From positions 5,037,066-5,101,065 of the forward strand of contig CM042011.1 of the NCBI GenBank assembly GCA_023525715.1: a stretch of 64,000 nt of DNA, read 5' to 3'. This stretch comes from Cichorium intybus (lineage: Eukaryota > Streptophyta > Magnoliopsida > Asterales > Asteraceae). The position numbers and the translations under genes are program-made. The first letter of the stretch is position 1. Each line of letters opens with the position of its first letter. This document shows, piece after piece, positions 24,692 through 37,400 of this stretch. The notes beneath the pieces are model-generated. The model did no database searches, had not been told where the DNA came from, and saw only the letters and a program-made list of their open reading frames with translations.

Positions 24692-27322
24692 TAGACGTGC
24701 ACAAAAAATCGGATCATGATCCGAAACCAGTTTCGAAACGGAAACCGATCCGATTATAAACCGGTTTCGGTGAATCCAATTCGGTTTGAGATCCGATCAG
24801 CCGGTTTAAATTGGTTTGGGGTTTTTACCGTTGAATCCGGGTTCTTAAGAATCCGGTTTTTAAAACCGGTTTGGATCCGGTTTTTTCCAGGGACTTCGTG
24901 GCTGTTTTTTTGTACTTATGTGACCGTTTGGAGCCATTTTTGTGACAATTTTTGTCATTTTAAAGCACTTAGATAGTATATATAGGTAATATATATTGTG
25001 GTTAACTCCTACATCTTATAAACACTCTTAAAACTCAAAAAAAAAAATTAAGAAATGGCTTCCGGTTCCGGATGTATGCAATTGCAATCTTCCGTTGGTG
25101 TTGGAGATTCGTTAAGCAATATTACGGTTGTTGCAATCAAACTAAAGAAAAGAAACCCGAAGATTTGGTGCAATTATGATTTGTGTGTAATGTCAAGCGG
25201 TCCAGAAAAGGCGCGGTGCAAGAAATGTGGTTCATTTTTTAAAGAAGACGGAAATACAACTTTGAGACATCATTCAAATTTGTATTGCAAAGCGGTGAAA
25301 TTTGGGCCGGATCAATGATCAAACAAAAATGAAGCTACATTGTGGCACTATGAAGCAGCTGGAGTTCGTGATAGGATGACGAAGTTTGTGATTCAAGAAA
25401 GCTTGCCGTTTGACCACTTCGACAATCCCCGATTGACGAAACTCGTCCAAGAAACAATACAACCGCGTTACACCCATGTAAGTCGTACGACCCTTAAACG
25501 CAATTGTATAGAAATGTCGAAAGTTGCAAAAAATAAAATGATTGTAGGATTTCAAAATATAGAAGCCGGTATAAATTTAACTTGTGATGTTTGGACGGCT
25601 CCACATGGTTCACCGGATTCGTGCCTTTGCGTTACCTCTCATTGGGTAAATCCCGATACTTGGCAAATGATGAAGCGTACGATTACGTTTGAATTGTTTG
25701 AATATCCACATACCGGCGAAAATTTATATCAAATTTTAGATTATGTTATCAAAACTTATAAACTAGAAGGAAATGTTTTTTCTATATTGTTTGATAATAC
25801 ATCAAATAACACCGTCGCGGTTGAAAAACTAAAACTAAAATATAAACCGCTTTGCGACGGTGTTTTTTTTCCATAGTCGATGTGTTGCACATATCATTAA
25901 CTTGGTTGTGCAAGATGGACTAAATTTCATTGGCGATAGAAAAGATACTTTCAAGCAAATGCTACGTGCCATTTTAGTACTGGTAACGCTCGATATCATA
26001 AATATATGAAATTTTGTGCCGATGCGAATGTCCTTTGGTTGGTTCCGAATTGGGACGTACCAACTCAATGGAATTCCACTTGTAATATGTTTGAATGTGC
26101 TTTACGTCAAAATGATATTTTAAAAATGTTCCATGATCACCTTGCGGAACGCAATCAGGTTACGCATAATTCGGAATCGAGTTGGCATATACTATCAAGC
26201 TTGTTACCGAAATGCTTGAAGTTTTTAAAAAAGCAACTACTTTTTTATCCGGTGTTTATTACCACACTAGTTGTCTTGTTTTAAATCAAAATTTTTTAAT
26301 GTGTTCGAAAATTAACGAGTTTGAAATAAGTGGCAGTATGTATGAAGAAATGGTGAAACCGGTGAAAGCAAAGCTTATAAAATATTTCAAAATGCCTCCC
26401 GTTATAACTTGTGTCGCCGCTTGAACCCGACTCTTAACGTTGGCGGGGTTGAGAATTTAGTTCATAATATTGCTTTCGATTTGGGTTTATTAGACGAAGA
26501 CATTGATTATCCATCAAAAGAAATATCGAGATTTAACAATGTTTTTCAAAGTTTGTTTCAAGTTTATTTAACAAAATATGGTTCAACAAACATTCGGGGG
26601 CATCTGGATCCACACAATAATAACGAAACAATTAGACTCTATAATACTTTAAGAAATGAAAATATCAAACGAGCTCAGTCTAGCACCCCTAGTAGAGAGC
26701 TCGGAAGGTACATTGCATCATATTTTTTGTCACAACTAAGTGTTGAGGAGTTTGAGAATTTTGATATTTTGGCTTGGTGGAAAGAAAATGAATCCTAATT
26801 TTCGATTCTAACAGTTATGGTGCGTGATGTACTAAATGTCCAAACTTTTACGGTAGCTTTGAAATTCGTTTTTCTGTTAGTGGCATGGTTATTTCACCAA
26901 GAAGAACAAAACTCACCCCATTATCGGTTGAAGTGTGCATATGTTTGAAAGATTATTTAGATGGCGTGGAACACATACAACATGATTCACCACTTGAAGA
27001 CGAAATAACGAGGGTTGAAAAAGAAATCCATGAAGAAGAAATAGCAATTGGATTGTCGGTACCACTTACCCTACAAGAGCTCATTTATGAGGAAGAATTG
27101 CACAACATGGCTTATAATGAGGACTAAAACCAAACAACAACGACTACAACTACAAATGATCACAAATACAAAAAAAATTACAAAAAGACGACGATTAGAT
27201 GACGGCGATGTTTTCGGTCTTATGTTTTTATGTTTCAAGATGTATACGTTTATTGTTTTATGTATTTCTTTGATAAAAAGCAATAAAAAACACAAAACCA
27301 TGAAAATTGATCCAAAAAACAA
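24692..27322 (+). mobile_element. hAT DNA transposon, right end missing
   Basis: Left terminus TAGACGTGCACAAAAAA resembles plant hAT ends (TAGGGGTGTGCAC type). It is followed by subterminal CCGGTTT/AAACCGG motifs to about 24885. The transposase relic follows. After its stop (27127) I find neither the mirrored subterminal motifs nor an inverted end, so the right part is deleted. The right limit given is approximate. Confidence 0.72.
25055..27127 (+). pseudogene. hAT transposase, BED-finger RICESLEEPER-like (broken)
   Basis: Starts MASGSGCMQL. A BED zinc finger follows (ARCKKCGSFFKEDGNTTLRHH ... C), then an in-frame TGA at 25316-25318. The same frame continues with KFVIQESLPFDHFDNPRL, LTCDVWTAPHGS (first acidic catalytic region), FEYPHTGENL and ILFDNTSNNT. 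It shifts frame in a T8 run near 25865, then RCVAHIINLVVQDGL, WNSTCNMFECALRQ, LNPTLNVGGV, and the dimerisation domain ending ELGRYIASYFLSQL ... FDILAWW near 26785. The last block (RRTKLTPLSVEVCICLKDYL) ends at 27127. It is about full family length but has one stop and several frameshifts. It is related to the relic at 12695. Confidence 0.88.
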
Positions 27323-28160
27323 CCTCCTCTCAACAACTGAACTGGCATTTTGTATCTGGGCTAACTATATATTTGTGGGCTAGAGAAGGGATGTAAACTT
27401 GTGGGCTAAACAATCAAAATCAACATTATGCAACAAAAGGTCCGTTTATTTCAAAGTAGCACAAAACCCAAATACCATTTTTTCCAAACCACTAATATTG
27501 AAAAATAAGTTATTGAAATTTAATGTTAAAAATTTGATACATCTTAGAAGTTAGGGATGTTAGTTGTCAAAATTTTGGAACTAGTGGGTGGATAAGATAA
27601 ATTAAAAAGAAAAATATAGTAATCTGGACGAGCCCCCAACCCCTTGCGGCACTTGTCAAAATATGGCTTAATGAGGTTTTTTTTTTCATTCTGTTTTATT
27701 TTGGGTCATAACTCAAAACTGAGTACCGTAGTATATAAAAAATTAATAAAAATAATAAAGTTAATAAACGCTAAAACCAAGTATAGTATAATATAAAAAA
27801 GTTGAAAAAAATAATAAAAAGTGAGTGGTGATGATAACTTACCATTTCCAGAATTTAATGGGGTGAAAGGTTAGTGAAATTTTATTGAGATGACACATAT
27901 TTGACAAATAAAAAATGAGTAGTGGTAATGCGTTTTTTACCCCCACCCCTCTTAGTATGATACAATCATATTTATTATAGTATTTATTTAACAAATAAAT
28001 AATGGAAAAAATAGATGGATTAACTTAAATCGTAAAATATTACTCGTTTTGACTCGTTATATAATCGGTCCAAGCTATCTATTTGCCACCTAAGACTTTT
28101 AAGTTAAAAAAAAAATTAAGAAGACATGAGAACCGTTAGTTAGGACTTTGATAGAGGAAA
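27323..28160. other. Intergenic, nothing recognised
   Basis: AT-rich, with no open frame or repeat. It ends at ATAAG (28161-28165), the target duplication of the gypsy element that follows. Confidence 0.5.
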
Positions 28161-28165
28161 ATAAG

Positions 28166-29307
28166 TGTAACGCCCCAATTTCAAAATTTCTAAAATTCAT
28201 TTATTATCAAGGTTTCAATAAGATATTTATTCCAAAAAGTAAGACTGTTCAATATATTACTTAAACCAACAGCGGAAACATTTGAAAATACTAATATAGT
28301 TCATTAACATAAATCTCTTGTATGCGATGCGCTGTCGTCACGCATTGCCCTTCCCTTTGTCATTTGAAATACCTGAAATGTTATAAAATCAACGAGGGGA
28401 CACGCATCAGTACTGAGCCCAACAATAAATAACCACAGATATAGAGCAAATCATATAACTGTAAATAACATACAAGATGCCTAATATGCAACATCATATA
28501 GTAAGGTGAGAATACTCACCTGATTCGAAACCGCACAGATATACTTTAATATCTCCACTAGCTCGTCCACACACCTATATCCCATATATACAACATGTCA
28601 AGCACTGCCTAAACTTCTATAGACTTGCCTAGAGGTCAGACCCTACCTGGCTTGTCGCCTTACGCGTCGCGGCTATCTCCGCATAGTTACGGGGCTTAGC
28701 CGAACCCGCGTCGCTGACATAGCCAGTCCGCGTCGCGACTCGTAACATTCCAAAATGTTATTAGCGCTTAACAGTACATCAATCGGCTAGGGTTCCTTTC
28801 TACACTCTTCCTGGGTTCAGAAACTACCCTAAGATCACTTCCGTATGGACATGCAGTCCATGCGTGTCCTTGGTCCAAACCCTAAGTGTTACAAATCATC
28901 TAAGGCTACAAACCAATGGGTAACACCCTAAGACGAGATGAAAATGAAATATCAGAAGGTAGATCCTCTTACCTTGCTTCTGGAGAACAGAGGAATGCAC
29001 CCGATCGACTACAAGCCTTTTCCCACGTTGTATCTCTTCCTTCAAACCTCCAAAGCCTTGGGACCAAAGAGTCTCTGCTGAAACCAGTCGACTCCACTCT
29101 AGAAATTTCCCAAAAACACGAACCCTAGGGCTGGGGCCCTTTATATAGGCGTTTAAAATCGAATTAGGGTTTTTCTCATTAGCGGCGCACCGCGCCGCGG
29201 ATTCTTTAAAGTCGCGCCGCGCGTACAAAATCATTCGCGAATCCAGATCTCTCCCGAGCTGCGCCGTGGATCCGTCCTGGCCGCGCCTCGGCGGAACGGG
29301 TCTTACA
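28166..29307 (-). repeat. Outer gypsy 3' LTR, 1142 bp
   Basis: Matches 43773-45219 end to end but lacks about 240 bp (the minisatellite zone) and about 60 bp present in the other LTR. It also carries numerous substitutions. It contains a GC-rich CGCCGCG stretch at about 29180-29300. Confidence 0.93.
29139..29149 (-). promoter_or_regulatory. Outer gypsy LTR TATA box
   Basis: Minus strand reads CCTATATAAAGGGCC, a plausible core promoter. The same sequence is at 45051-45061 in the 5' LTR. Confidence 0.6.
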
Positions 29308-30842
29308 ATTCTCCCCCACTTAACTGGATTTCGTCCCCGAAATCCGCGCCGGTGAACAATTCTGGATAGTGCCTCCGCATTTCCTCCTCCGGTTCCCAAG
29401 TCCACTCGGACCCTTTACGATGTTGCCACTGCACCTTAACTAATCCTATTGTTTTATTTCGTAAAGTCTTTATCTTCCTTTCAATGATGGCAATTGGTCG
29501 CTCCACATAATTTAGGCGTTCATCTAATTGAATATCCTCCAAAGGTACTATAGTAGATTCCTCAGTAATGCACTTCCTGAGTTGCAAAACGTGGAACGTG
29601 TCGTGAATCTGACTAAGCTGCTCGGGCAGCTCCAACCGGTAAGCTACCTTACCTACTCAGGCGACAATTCGATAGCTTTCCTCGCTTCCTAAAACGAATA
29701 ACTCCCTTCCAAGGCGACACCTTAAGAAGAACATAATCCCCAACTTGAAACTCGAGATCGGACCGTCGCCTATCCGGATAACTTTTCTGTCGACTTTGAG
29801 CCGTCAACAATCTCTCCCGAACCTTCTGAATTAACTCGGTTGTCTTGAGCACTACCTCAGTACTACCCAATACCTGCTGGCCAACCTCGCCCCAGCAAAT
29901 AGGTGTCCGACATTTCCTACCATACAACATTTCAAAGGGAGCCCTGCCAATGCTCACGTGATAACTGTTATTATAGGAAAACTCAGCTAAAGGGAGATGG
30001 GAATCCCAACTCCTGCCAAAATCGATAATGCATGCCCTAAGCATATCTTCCAATGTTTGAATTGTCCTTTCACTCTGCCCATCCGTTTGAGGATGATATG
30101 ATGTGCTGAAATGAAGGCGAGTGCCTAATTCCTCATGAAACTTCTTCCAAAACCTAGACGTAGATCGGACATCCCGATCGGATATCACCGAGACCGGTAT
30201 ACCATGCCGAGAGATAATCTCGTCTACATAGACCTTAGCCAATTCTTTTGCAGATAAAGTCTCTTGGATGGGAAAGAAATGAGCACTTTTAGTCAACCTA
30301 TCCACGATAACCCAAATAGTGTCCATATGTCGAGGGGTTCTTGGCAACTTCGTGATGAAATCCATTGTGATATGCTCCCATTTCCATTCTGGGATCTCAA
30401 GAGGTTGCAATTTACCATGACGCCGTTGGTGCTCGGCCTTGACCCTACGACAGGTCATGCATCTTTCGACAAACCAAGCTACTTCCCTCTTCATGCCTGG
30501 CCACCAATAATATTCGCGCAGATCCCTATACATTTTAGTTGCTCCAGGGTGGATAGAGAACTTGAATTTATGTGCCTCCTCCAATAGGGTTTGACGAACC
30601 CTGCCCAGCTTCGGTACCCAAATTCTCTCATGGCAAGTTAACAAATCTCTGTTATCTTTGACCATAGCCGCCAACTGACCCACAATTCTTTCACCTTTTT
30701 GATTTTCGCTCTTGCTTGCTTCCACCTGAGCCTTCTTTATCAGCTCAAGCAGCGGTGTCACAATTGTCATCCTTAGACAAACGCCCCGAAGGGGGGTACC
30801 TGAAGTCTTATGACTTAACGCATCCGCTACCACATTGGCCTT
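29303..30842 (-). pseudogene. Outer gypsy integrase and C-terminal tail
   Basis: Continues pol after the TGA at 30845-30843. Residues include VVADALSHK, the HHCC zinc-binding domain (HPGATKMYRDLREYYWWPGM ... C-MTC) and the catalytic core with WEHITMDFITKLP (first Asp), VISDRDVRSTSRFW (second Asp) and HPQTDGQSERTIQ (Glu). GPY/F-like positions lie near 29700. A frameshift near 29650 moves the tail (VGKVAYRLELPEQLSQIH ... TWEPEEEMRRHYPELF) to another frame. It runs just into the 3' LTR (stop near 29303). The tail resembles chromovirus integrase ends. Expression of an intact protein is not possible as it stands. Confidence 0.9.
29308..29321 (-). other. Outer gypsy polypurine tract
   Basis: Minus strand AAGTGGGGGAGAAT lies directly before the 3' LTR. 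It is the standard plus-strand primer position. Confidence 0.85.
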
Positions 30843-31785
30843 TCAAGGGTGATAGTGTATCTCACAATCAAAGTCTTTCAATACATCCAGCCATCTCCTC
30901 TGCCTCATATTGAGATTTTCCTGATCCATCAGATACTTCAAACTCTTGTGGTCCGAGTAGATGGTGCAATTCACTCCATACAAATAATGTCTCCAAATCT
31001 TGAGAGCGAAGACCACCGCTCCCAATTCCAAGTCGTGAGTAGGATAGTTAGCCTCATGGGGCTTCAACTGTCGCGAGGCATAAGCAATCACCTTGCCTCG
31101 TTGCATTAAGACTGCCCCCAACCCAGAGATAGATGCATCACAATAAACTACCATGTCCTCCATGCCTTCAGGCAAGGTTAAAACTGGAGCTTCACACAAT
31201 TTCCGCCGCAAAATCTCAAAAGCCTGCTGCTGCTCCTCACCCCACCGAAAAGCAGCATTTTTCTTAGTTAGCCGAGTCAAAGGTACTGCAACCTTTGAGA
31301 AGTCTTGGATGAAACGACGATAATAACCAGCCAGACCCAAGAAACTTCTAATCTCCGAGGGAGTCTTCGGAACCTCCCACCGCATCACGGCCTCCACCTT
31401 AGCCGGGTCTACCATGATTCCTTGCTCGTTAATGATGTGACCTAAAAACTGGACCTCCCGCAGCCAAAATTCACACTTGGATAATTTTGCATAAAGCTTC
31501 TCCTCCCTTAAGGTCTCCAATACTTCCCTTAAATGCTGTTCGTGTTGCTCCCTGCTCCGAGAGTAAACTAAGATATCGTCAAAGAAAACTATAACAGACC
31601 GATCCAACATCGGTCGACACACCCGATTCATTAAGTCCATAAAAGCTGCAGGGGCATTGGTCAGTCCAAACGGCATCACTACAAACTCGAAGTGGCCGTA
31701 CCTCGTCCGAAAAACCGTTTTTGGGACGTCTTCCTCCCGTACTCGCATTTGATGGTATCCTGACCGCAAATCAATTTTTGAAAAC
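30843..31785 (-). pseudogene. Outer gypsy reverse transcriptase (palm) and RNase H
   Basis: Resumes the reverse transcriptase directly after the inner element. Motifs: SKIDLRSGYHQMRV, MPFGLTNAPAAFMDLMN, catalytic FFDDILVYSRS, LGHIINEQGI, LGLAGYYRRFI. RNase H follows (VVYCDASISGLGAVLMQ, IAYASRQL, THDLELGAVVFALKIWRHYL, IYSDHKSL). It ends at TGA 30845-30843, where the frame continues in integrase, so this is a point nonsense change. The start of this piece is only the insertion boundary. The N-terminal half lies at 40923-41355. Confidence 0.93.
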
Positions 31786-32359
31786 TGTAACACCCGGCTT
31801 TTAAAACAAAAACACCCCTGAAAAATTTTCATTTTTAACAAAGGTTTCAGTACTTAAAACCATAAACAAAGGGGTATATTTTAATAAAAACGGGTACAAG
31901 CGTATCAAGGAGTATACAAATATAGTAACCTCCATATAAGTCGGGCTGCTACTGACAGCATCTACAAGTCCACTTCTTGAGTCACGAACTTTATCCTTAC
32001 CCTTATCAGGGTTATGCTAACCTGCATGGACATTTAACAAACGGTATGAGCTACAAAGCTCAGTGAGTAATCGTATCTGCAAATAACATGTATAAAAATA
32101 CATTCATATAAATTTCCTATATATGATAAATCTATTAACCGTATATCTCTGTCTTGATATCGGTCCCAAATTCCTAGCCGTTCTGGCTAACTGTATATGT
32201 CTTAGGATTGCACATCCTATCGCATAGTCTTACGAGTTGTTATTTGCATATTTTTCTGTCCCATATTTCTTAGTCATAATCGACCGCATCATATTTCATG
32301 GCTATTTAAGCCGCACCCTGTGTCATAGCTATATAAGATGCACCAAAACATTATCAATA

Positions 32360-32950
32360 TATAAATCATAGCCCTCAGGCCGCACCAATTGGTTTCAATA
32401 ACCCGATATCATAGCCATAAGGCCGGACCATGTTCCTGTAACAATATCATAGCCAAAAGGCCGCACCATATACCTGTAACAATATCATAGCCGTATAGGC
32501 CGCACCAGTTGGGTATAGTATCCAATATCATAGCCATATAGGCCGCACCAGTTGGATATAGAATCCAATATCATAGCCATATAGGCCGCACCAAATATCA
32601 TAGCCATATAGGTCGCACCAAATATCATAGCCATTTAGGCCGCACCAGTTGGATTTAACATCCAATATCATAGCCATATAGGCCGCACCAGTTGGATATA
32701 GAATCCAATATCATAGCCATATAGGCCGCACCAGTTGGATATAACATCCAAAATCATAGCCGTATAGGCCGCACCAGTTGGATTTAACATCCAATATCAT
32801 AGCCATATAGGCCGCACCAGTTGGATATAGAATCCAATATCATAGCCATATAGGCCGCACCAGTTGGATATAACATCCAAAATCATAGCCGTATAGGCCG
32901 CACCAGTTGGATTTAACATCCAATATCATAGCCACAAGTGGCCGCACCAT
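32360..32950. repeat. Minisatellite in the inner 3' LTR
   Basis: About 15 copies of a 20-45 bp unit with core TCATAGCCATATAGGCCGCA and spacer CCAGTTGGATATAGAATCC or variants. In the second half three unit types (ending ggatatagaatcc, ggatataacatccaaa, ggatttaacatcc) recur as a group of about 128 bp, a higher-order repeat. The plus strand reads GCCGCACC throughout. Confidence 0.92.
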
Positions 32951-33547
32951 TTAATAACATTTCATGTCGTAATCGTTTATGGCTCACGGCTCCGTTCTTG
33001 TCATTTTATTGACTCACGGCTTATCCGGTATTGCCTTTTCAACGCATCGGTAAACTATCAAGTTTCGTCCCCCAAATCTGTTTCAACCTGTAACAGTCCA
33101 ATCAACACATATCATATGTGATATAAGTGAGATTACTCACCTGGATGCTAGCTGCATTTGAATCCGGTTGTTTCTTGCTTTTGCGTGCACCACAACCATT
33201 TTTCCCGTACCTATTTATTCATTTATATACCAAATGATAATAGGTTAATAACCATTTTAGTTGACTCTACTACATAAGAGTCCTATACAATTCAATTGGG
33301 GACCATTTCCAAGTATTTCCAATCAATAACCATCGTTATAAAATTTAATACACTTCCCGAAATACGAGTATTCTACTACAGTACTTTCGGGAGGTCGTAT
33401 TCGTATTCCGATAATTTTCCATGAAGTTTCACAACATATTAGACCTATGTTTAAAATTTCAGGTCAATCGGATAAGCCTATCATCAAAATCAAATTTGGA
33501 AAATGCACCAAATTTTAACAGAGGCTGAAATGGTTTCTGCCCAGGGC

Positions 33548-33675
33548 TCGAGTCGCGACGGACCCTATGGTCGGGTCGCGAAGACCATGCTCTTCGAGTC
33601 GCGAGGACCATACGGGTCGGGTCGCGAAGACCATGTTCTTCGAGTCGCGACCAACCCTCTGGTCGAGTCGCGAGC
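33548..33675. repeat. CpG-rich CGCGA repeat block in LTR
   Basis: Six to seven words of the type GGTCGCGA / GAGTCGCGA, spaced about 15-25 bp, in an otherwise AT-rich LTR. It sits upstream (on the element's strand, downstream) of the TATA region. The same block is at 39986-40113. Confidence 0.8.
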
Positions 33676-34484
33676 GCTGAACAGAAGGCCAGAAACTCCG
33701 ATTTTCAAGCTACAAAATCCCATTTTCTCATTTTAAGCCCTTAATTCTCGACTTAATGATCAGGGATTGTTCTAGGACTAAAACCTTTGTCTAATAACAA
33801 GTTTTAAGCCATTAGAAACACATTAATCACACCAATTCATGATTTAGGGTTCTTGGCAAAATTCCCAATTCATCAACAATAGCAACCTACTTCCATTTTT
33901 CTTGAATTAAGTCCTTTTAGCATAACTTATTGGAAGTATTAAGCTACTTTCAACCACATATCATAACTGAAATTTACAGATTTCAGTTTCTATCAAACCC
34001 ATCAAGAATACCTCAAGAACTTGGCTAGAAAATCAAATTACTAACCTTGTTTAACTTAGGAATCACCAATTCCAAGCTATGATTCCAATTTCTTGCTTCA
34101 AGCTTCAAAGATTTCCAGGTTTTTGCTCTCAAAAACCCTTCCCGTTGCTGCACAAATGGCCAGTCAAAGAAGAGAGTCAACCTCTCTATTTATACTTCCA
34201 AAGTTTACAAATTTAGTCCCTAAGTTCCATTTCTTGAACTTTTGGCACTAATATCAAGTTTTATCACAATAACTTTCTTTTCTTATGCTTTTGTCACAAG
34301 CAAACAATATTTTTACATTTTTGGTCCTTCACTTGGTCAAATGACTAAATTACCCTTTTATGGTAAAATGACCAATTTACCTTTTTCTTCTAGTATTACT
34401 TTCTAATACTTAGAACACCATGTTAAATCATAAATACAATATGATTAACATTTTAATACTTAACAAAAGTATTGTGGTGTTACA

Positions 34485-37400
34485 AATTCTCCCCTCCTTC
34501 AAAAGATTTCGTCCCCGAAATCATACTATCAAGCGAGGGTATTTCTTTCTCGTTACAATTCCGGTTTCCCATATCATATGGAAACCTCTATGGTATTGCC
34601 TAAGCACTTAACCATACTAGTCTTCTTATTTCGTGGTTATATCACTGTTCATCTATCATTCCTCCGGTTATCCCGGATACCTTAACTACTTATCTACCTT
34701 CATTTAAACATGAGGTATTCGTTGAAATTTATCATTCCATGCTCTCAGAACTATGAGACCCATAAAAAACATTACAAATATCTCGAAGTTCATCAAGAAT
34801 CTTCGATCGATACATCCCAAATTTTACTCTTTGGGACCTATGGAAAAGTCCAATAGATGAAGACTTAACTTTCCTTTCGTCCCAAACAGATTTTTTTTGT
34901 CTTTCCAAGGGATATTTTGATTACCTCGTCATTCCTCATTTGGAATTTCAACGGTTTTACTCGGCAATCCGCATACTACTTTGGTCGACTTTTGTCTATT
35001 TCCAAGTTTTCTCGAGTTTGCCTAATCTTTTCTTCTTTTTGAAGTAAAATCTCGGGTCCAGCCAACGGCTTCTCCCCAACTTTAGTCTAGTAAATCTGCA
35101 TGCAACACGATATTCTATACTATACATTATACAAGCCATCTAAATGCTGATACGAAAACTGTTATTATCTACGGGTTCTACCAAAGATAGGCGATCTTTT
35201 CATCTTTCACCAGGATCTATTATGCAAGTTCAATGCATATTTTCTAAAGTCTGCGTCATTATTTCATCTTGTTTATCAATCTGCAAATCTTATACAGTAC
35301 TAACTAGTACTTTTGAGCTAATTATTCTTGAAATTTATGCCAAATTCAACGAATAATTCTATTATCTCGGTCTGATACAATCCATGCCGATAACTCACGT
35401 CGACAATTTTCTTTTTCTATGTAGTTTTTCGCTACTTTCCGCTCTTAATTTCTTCCCTAGTCGGTACAAATTTGCACTGGCGTCATTAATCAACCTGCAA
35501 TTACCCATATGGTGTCATACCCATGCGGTACTTGCAAAGACTTTATTACAAAGTCTATAATATTTTCGTCTCATTTCTTCCTTGGGACCCACAACGGTTA
35601 AATTTTCCGTATGTTTCTAATGATTTGACTGTAGTTACACACAAGTCAAACACTTTTCACATGTCTTTCAATGTCTTTCTTTAGCCCCAGCCACCAATAC
35701 ATAGGTTATATCATCCTACACAGTTTGGTACTGCCCCAGGCATTCTGCATATCTACCTAAATATACATCTTTTAAGGGTAAGTTTTCATATCTCACTTTG
35801 CTTTGGAACTCACATACACAACCCCAAGGGTTTTCAATCGCTGTGAGTTTCTAACTAGCTTCTTTCAATAGCTAATCATTCATTTACTTGTCACGTTTTC
35901 AGACTTGCACACTTCTTTCTGTGCTACCTGAATCAACTCAGGTAATCAATTCGCCACACTCATGCATGTGGTTGTATCTTTCAAAAGATACTCTTTTCAT
36001 TTCAAGGCATCTATAGCCACATCTGCTTTACCGAGATGGTACAAGATTTCATAGCCGAAATCTTTAAGTAACCCATCTATCTTTGCTATCTCATATTTAG
36101 CTTCTTTTGATCAATTAAGTACTTCAAACTTTTGTGATCCATATAAACAGCAAGCATTACACCATATAAGTATTGTCTCCAAAGCTACAATGTCAAAGTC
36201 ATAATTGCTACTGCAATATCATGTATCCAAAATCAACTCTGGATGCATTTCTATAAAACAATTTATCTTTTCCGCTTAGCAATAATGCTAACATCGGAGT
36301 TTCACACAAGGTTTGTTTCAACCTTTGAAAAGTTACATGTGGTCTTTCTTACCACTCAGACTTTTCACTTTGCTTAATCAACTTTAGTCAACTAGACAAC
36401 AATCAAGGAGTAGTTTTCTACAACTCTCTCATAGTAACCCGCCAATCCAAGGGAACTCTTAATTTCAGTCAAATTCCAAGGCGGTTTCTGTTTTATCACG
36501 GCATCATTTCTACTGGATCCACTTTAACATTTTCGGCATTAAATACATGCCCAAAGAATATGTAACTTCTTTTAGCCAAATTTTTTTTATACTTGGAGAA
36601 TTTTACATATCACTTAACTTAGTGAAGTAACTCCAATATCTGGTACAAATGTACCTCTTATTCAGTCTGGTTTCGAGAATATCAGATTCTCAGTAGTCAA
36701 TGTACATACACATTAACTTATCTTTCTTCTTTTCAAACAAGATAGGGCTCCATATAATGACACATTCGGCCATATGAGACCCCAATTCAAAAACAATTTC
36801 TTCCAATTGTTTTACCACTCTGCCATCTCTGCAGAGGCTAATCAATATAGAGCCTAAATAACAGGAACAGCTCCCAAGTCCAGCTTAATCATAAGCTCTT
36901 CTCGCCAATCTGGCAGAAATCTTGGAAGTTCTTTTCAAAACAAACATACGAGAATTTATTCAAAGTAGTACACTACTATCACCGCTTTATTTAACTTGGC
37001 CCATACCACGTATGCCAACTACAACATCATTCCTTTACTAACTCTTTTCCGAGTTTAAGCAAAGAAAATAACTGGTATTCTCAACAACAGTCATTTACCA
37101 TGGATTTTCGTCCATTTCATTTCAAATTTTAGAACCACAATGTTCATATTTCTACAATTTATGTTAGCATCATTCATTGCTAACCAATTCATATGTACAA
37201 TGTCTTCAGATTCACTGGTAGTCATCAGCTTCAGATTTATAGGGAAAAAGGGTCTCGTAAATCCTAGGCAGACTACCTTCCAGGTGTTCAATATTTTGAA
37301 CAATTTTGCTATCTGCTATAGCCAGTTCCATAATTTCATCCATAATCGTTGATGAAATATTCAGACACGACATCAAAGTCATCGATCCAAAGTATAGCTT

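Larger units (their letters stand above)
31786..34484 (-). repeat. Inner gypsy 3' LTR, 2699 bp
   Basis: Paired with 38224-40922. It contains a 43-bp-unit minisatellite (32360-32950), a CpG-rich block of GTCGCGA/TCGCGAC words (33548-33675) and a minus-strand TATAAATA at 34187-34194. Short open frames in it are LTR sequence, not genes. Confidence 0.96.

Noticed and set aside
28896..29405. A 169-codon minus-strand open frame, with a shorter copy at 44808-45146
   Set aside because: It lies in the outer LTR on the element strand, overlaps the pol tail in another frame, and has no recognised domain.
32360..32950. Regular repeats separated by short variable stretches, superficially like a CRISPR array
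   Set aside because: The spacers are themselves near-identical, the array is inside both LTRs of a plant retrotransposon, and there are no cas genes. It is a minisatellite.
33503..33736. A 77-codon open frame present twice (also 39941-40174)
   Set aside because: It is part of the inner gypsy LTR; both copies exist because LTRs are duplicated.
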